From positions 1 to 64,000 of the forward strand of contig JBAKBP010007994.1 of NCBI GenBank assembly GCA_037953745.1: a DNA stretch of 64,000 nucleotides, written 5' to 3'. The position numbers were made by a program, and so were the translations under genes. The notes under the pieces were generated by a model that was given only the letters and a program-made list of their open reading frames with translations, was not told where the DNA came from and made no database searches. The number at the start of each line of letters is the position of its first letter. Positions within the stretch are counted from its first letter, which is position 1. The stretch is from Lithodes maja (lineage: Eukaryota > Arthropoda > Malacostraca > Decapoda > Lithodidae). This document shows, piece by piece, positions 63,421 to 64,000 of the stretch.

Positions 63421-63708
63421 CGTTATCAATGTACAATCAAGCTGAAGATTGCAGAGTAAACACCATAGACTTCATCGACCTTTCTTTCACCTTCGTATAA
63501 TCGACAGCAATTTTTTAATTTTTTTTATTAAGGGATTAGTACTCAACCAGTGGGGGTGTGGGGGCGGCAGCCCCCACCCATAATACTAGGTTAGGTTAGG
63601 TAAGGTTGTTAGGTTAGGCTAATGTCTTTTCAAATCACTATTGGGGAGCGTGTCTCAACATCGATCGATAGGCCTAATGGGGAAAATAGGTTTTCCCGAG
63701 ATTTCTAA

Positions 63709-64000
63709 TTAACCTGGGAGCTGCGGGGAGACTCTTAAGAGTTCCCCCGGCGGACTGCGGGAAGACTCTTGAGAGTAAGTAAAATAAAAAATCAACTTTT
63801 GACATCGAAAAAAAATTATTTTTTTATTTTTATTTTTTTATTTTTTTATTTTTTTTTTGGCCCCTGGGCCATGCAAAATCTCAGTCCTCTACCTCCCCTC
63901 CTTCCCCACTTTCCTCCTCTCCTTCAGTTATCACCTATTTTCCCTATTATTCCCTTATTCTGAGGTATATTTTCGTGCTGCGAGTTGCAAGCAGGGTGTT
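63709..64000 (+). mobile_element. piggyBac-like element 1 family, left end, running out of the window
   Basis: TTAA (63709-63712), then the same terminal block as 56728. An A/T-rich stretch (63810-63857) replaces the A-run of the other copy. Then 'tggcccctgggccatgcaaa' and matching interior to the last base. The remainder lies outside the window. Confidence 0.88.

Overview
The window looks like eukaryotic, repeat-dense accessory DNA, probably from an arthropod and most likely a decapod crustacean. That assignment is inference. It rests on abundant (GA)n and GATA microsatellites, arthropod-type TTAGG interstitial repeats, and the mix of mobile elements: piggyBac, Tigger, DIRS-like, Gmr1-like Ty3/gypsy, CR1/Jockey/RTE-type LINEs and tRNA-derived SINEs. 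No complete host gene could be supported. The only host-like coding candidate is a short exon-like frame at 39.12-39.31 kb on the minus strand. There are no rRNA genes, CRISPR arrays or bacterial operons.

Layout. 1-2.7 kb: AT-rich DNA with degenerate 207-bp tandem units and a SINE-like head. 2.76-6.16 kb: piggyBac element 1 with an intact 977-aa transposase; the right end is recognisable and the left end is not. 6.97-7.5 kb: a TTAA MITE. 8.425-19.112 kb: a DIRS-like element with inverted terminal repeats, an internal complementary region (ICR) and a broken tyrosine recombinase. Where DIRS elements normally carry gag and RT/RNase H it has a ~5.7-kb array of diverged repeats. Later insertions are a TA-flanked Tc1/mariner-type element, two piggyBac-type MITEs and a LINE tail. 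19.2-22.95 kb: a Tigger element with its own nested insertions. 23.3-27.2 kb: a MITE remnant, a likely solo LTR and a decayed LINE.

27.2-30.4 kb: a SINE, microsatellites and an RTE-like RT fragment. 30.8-38.0 kb: one CR1-type LINE on the minus strand, split by a TTAA MITE (31.1-31.6 kb) and by the complete piggyBac element 2 (34.01-37.73 kb, intact 890-aa transposase). 40.05-49.29 kb: a nearly complete Ty3/gypsy-like LTR retrotransposon whose integrase lies upstream of the reverse transcriptase (Gmr1-type order), with 1.8-kb LTRs. 49.3-53.2 kb: a 42-bp tandem array, a MITE and a 555-bp tandem array of tRNA-derived SINE units. 53.3-57.9 kb: a candidate long solo LTR, piggyBac ends around a Jockey RT fragment, and a MITE. 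58.0-59.9 kb: a decayed LINE. 60-64 kb: TTAGG runs, a 400-bp palindrome, a MITE, a SINE and another piggyBac-like end.

The elements do not form a pathway; their relationship is one of nesting. Several insertions can be reconstructed exactly because an uninterrupted paralogue or a continuing reading frame shows the empty site, which gives relative ages. The most unusual objects are the DIRS-like element with classical termini but no visible RT, and the integrase-first gypsy element.
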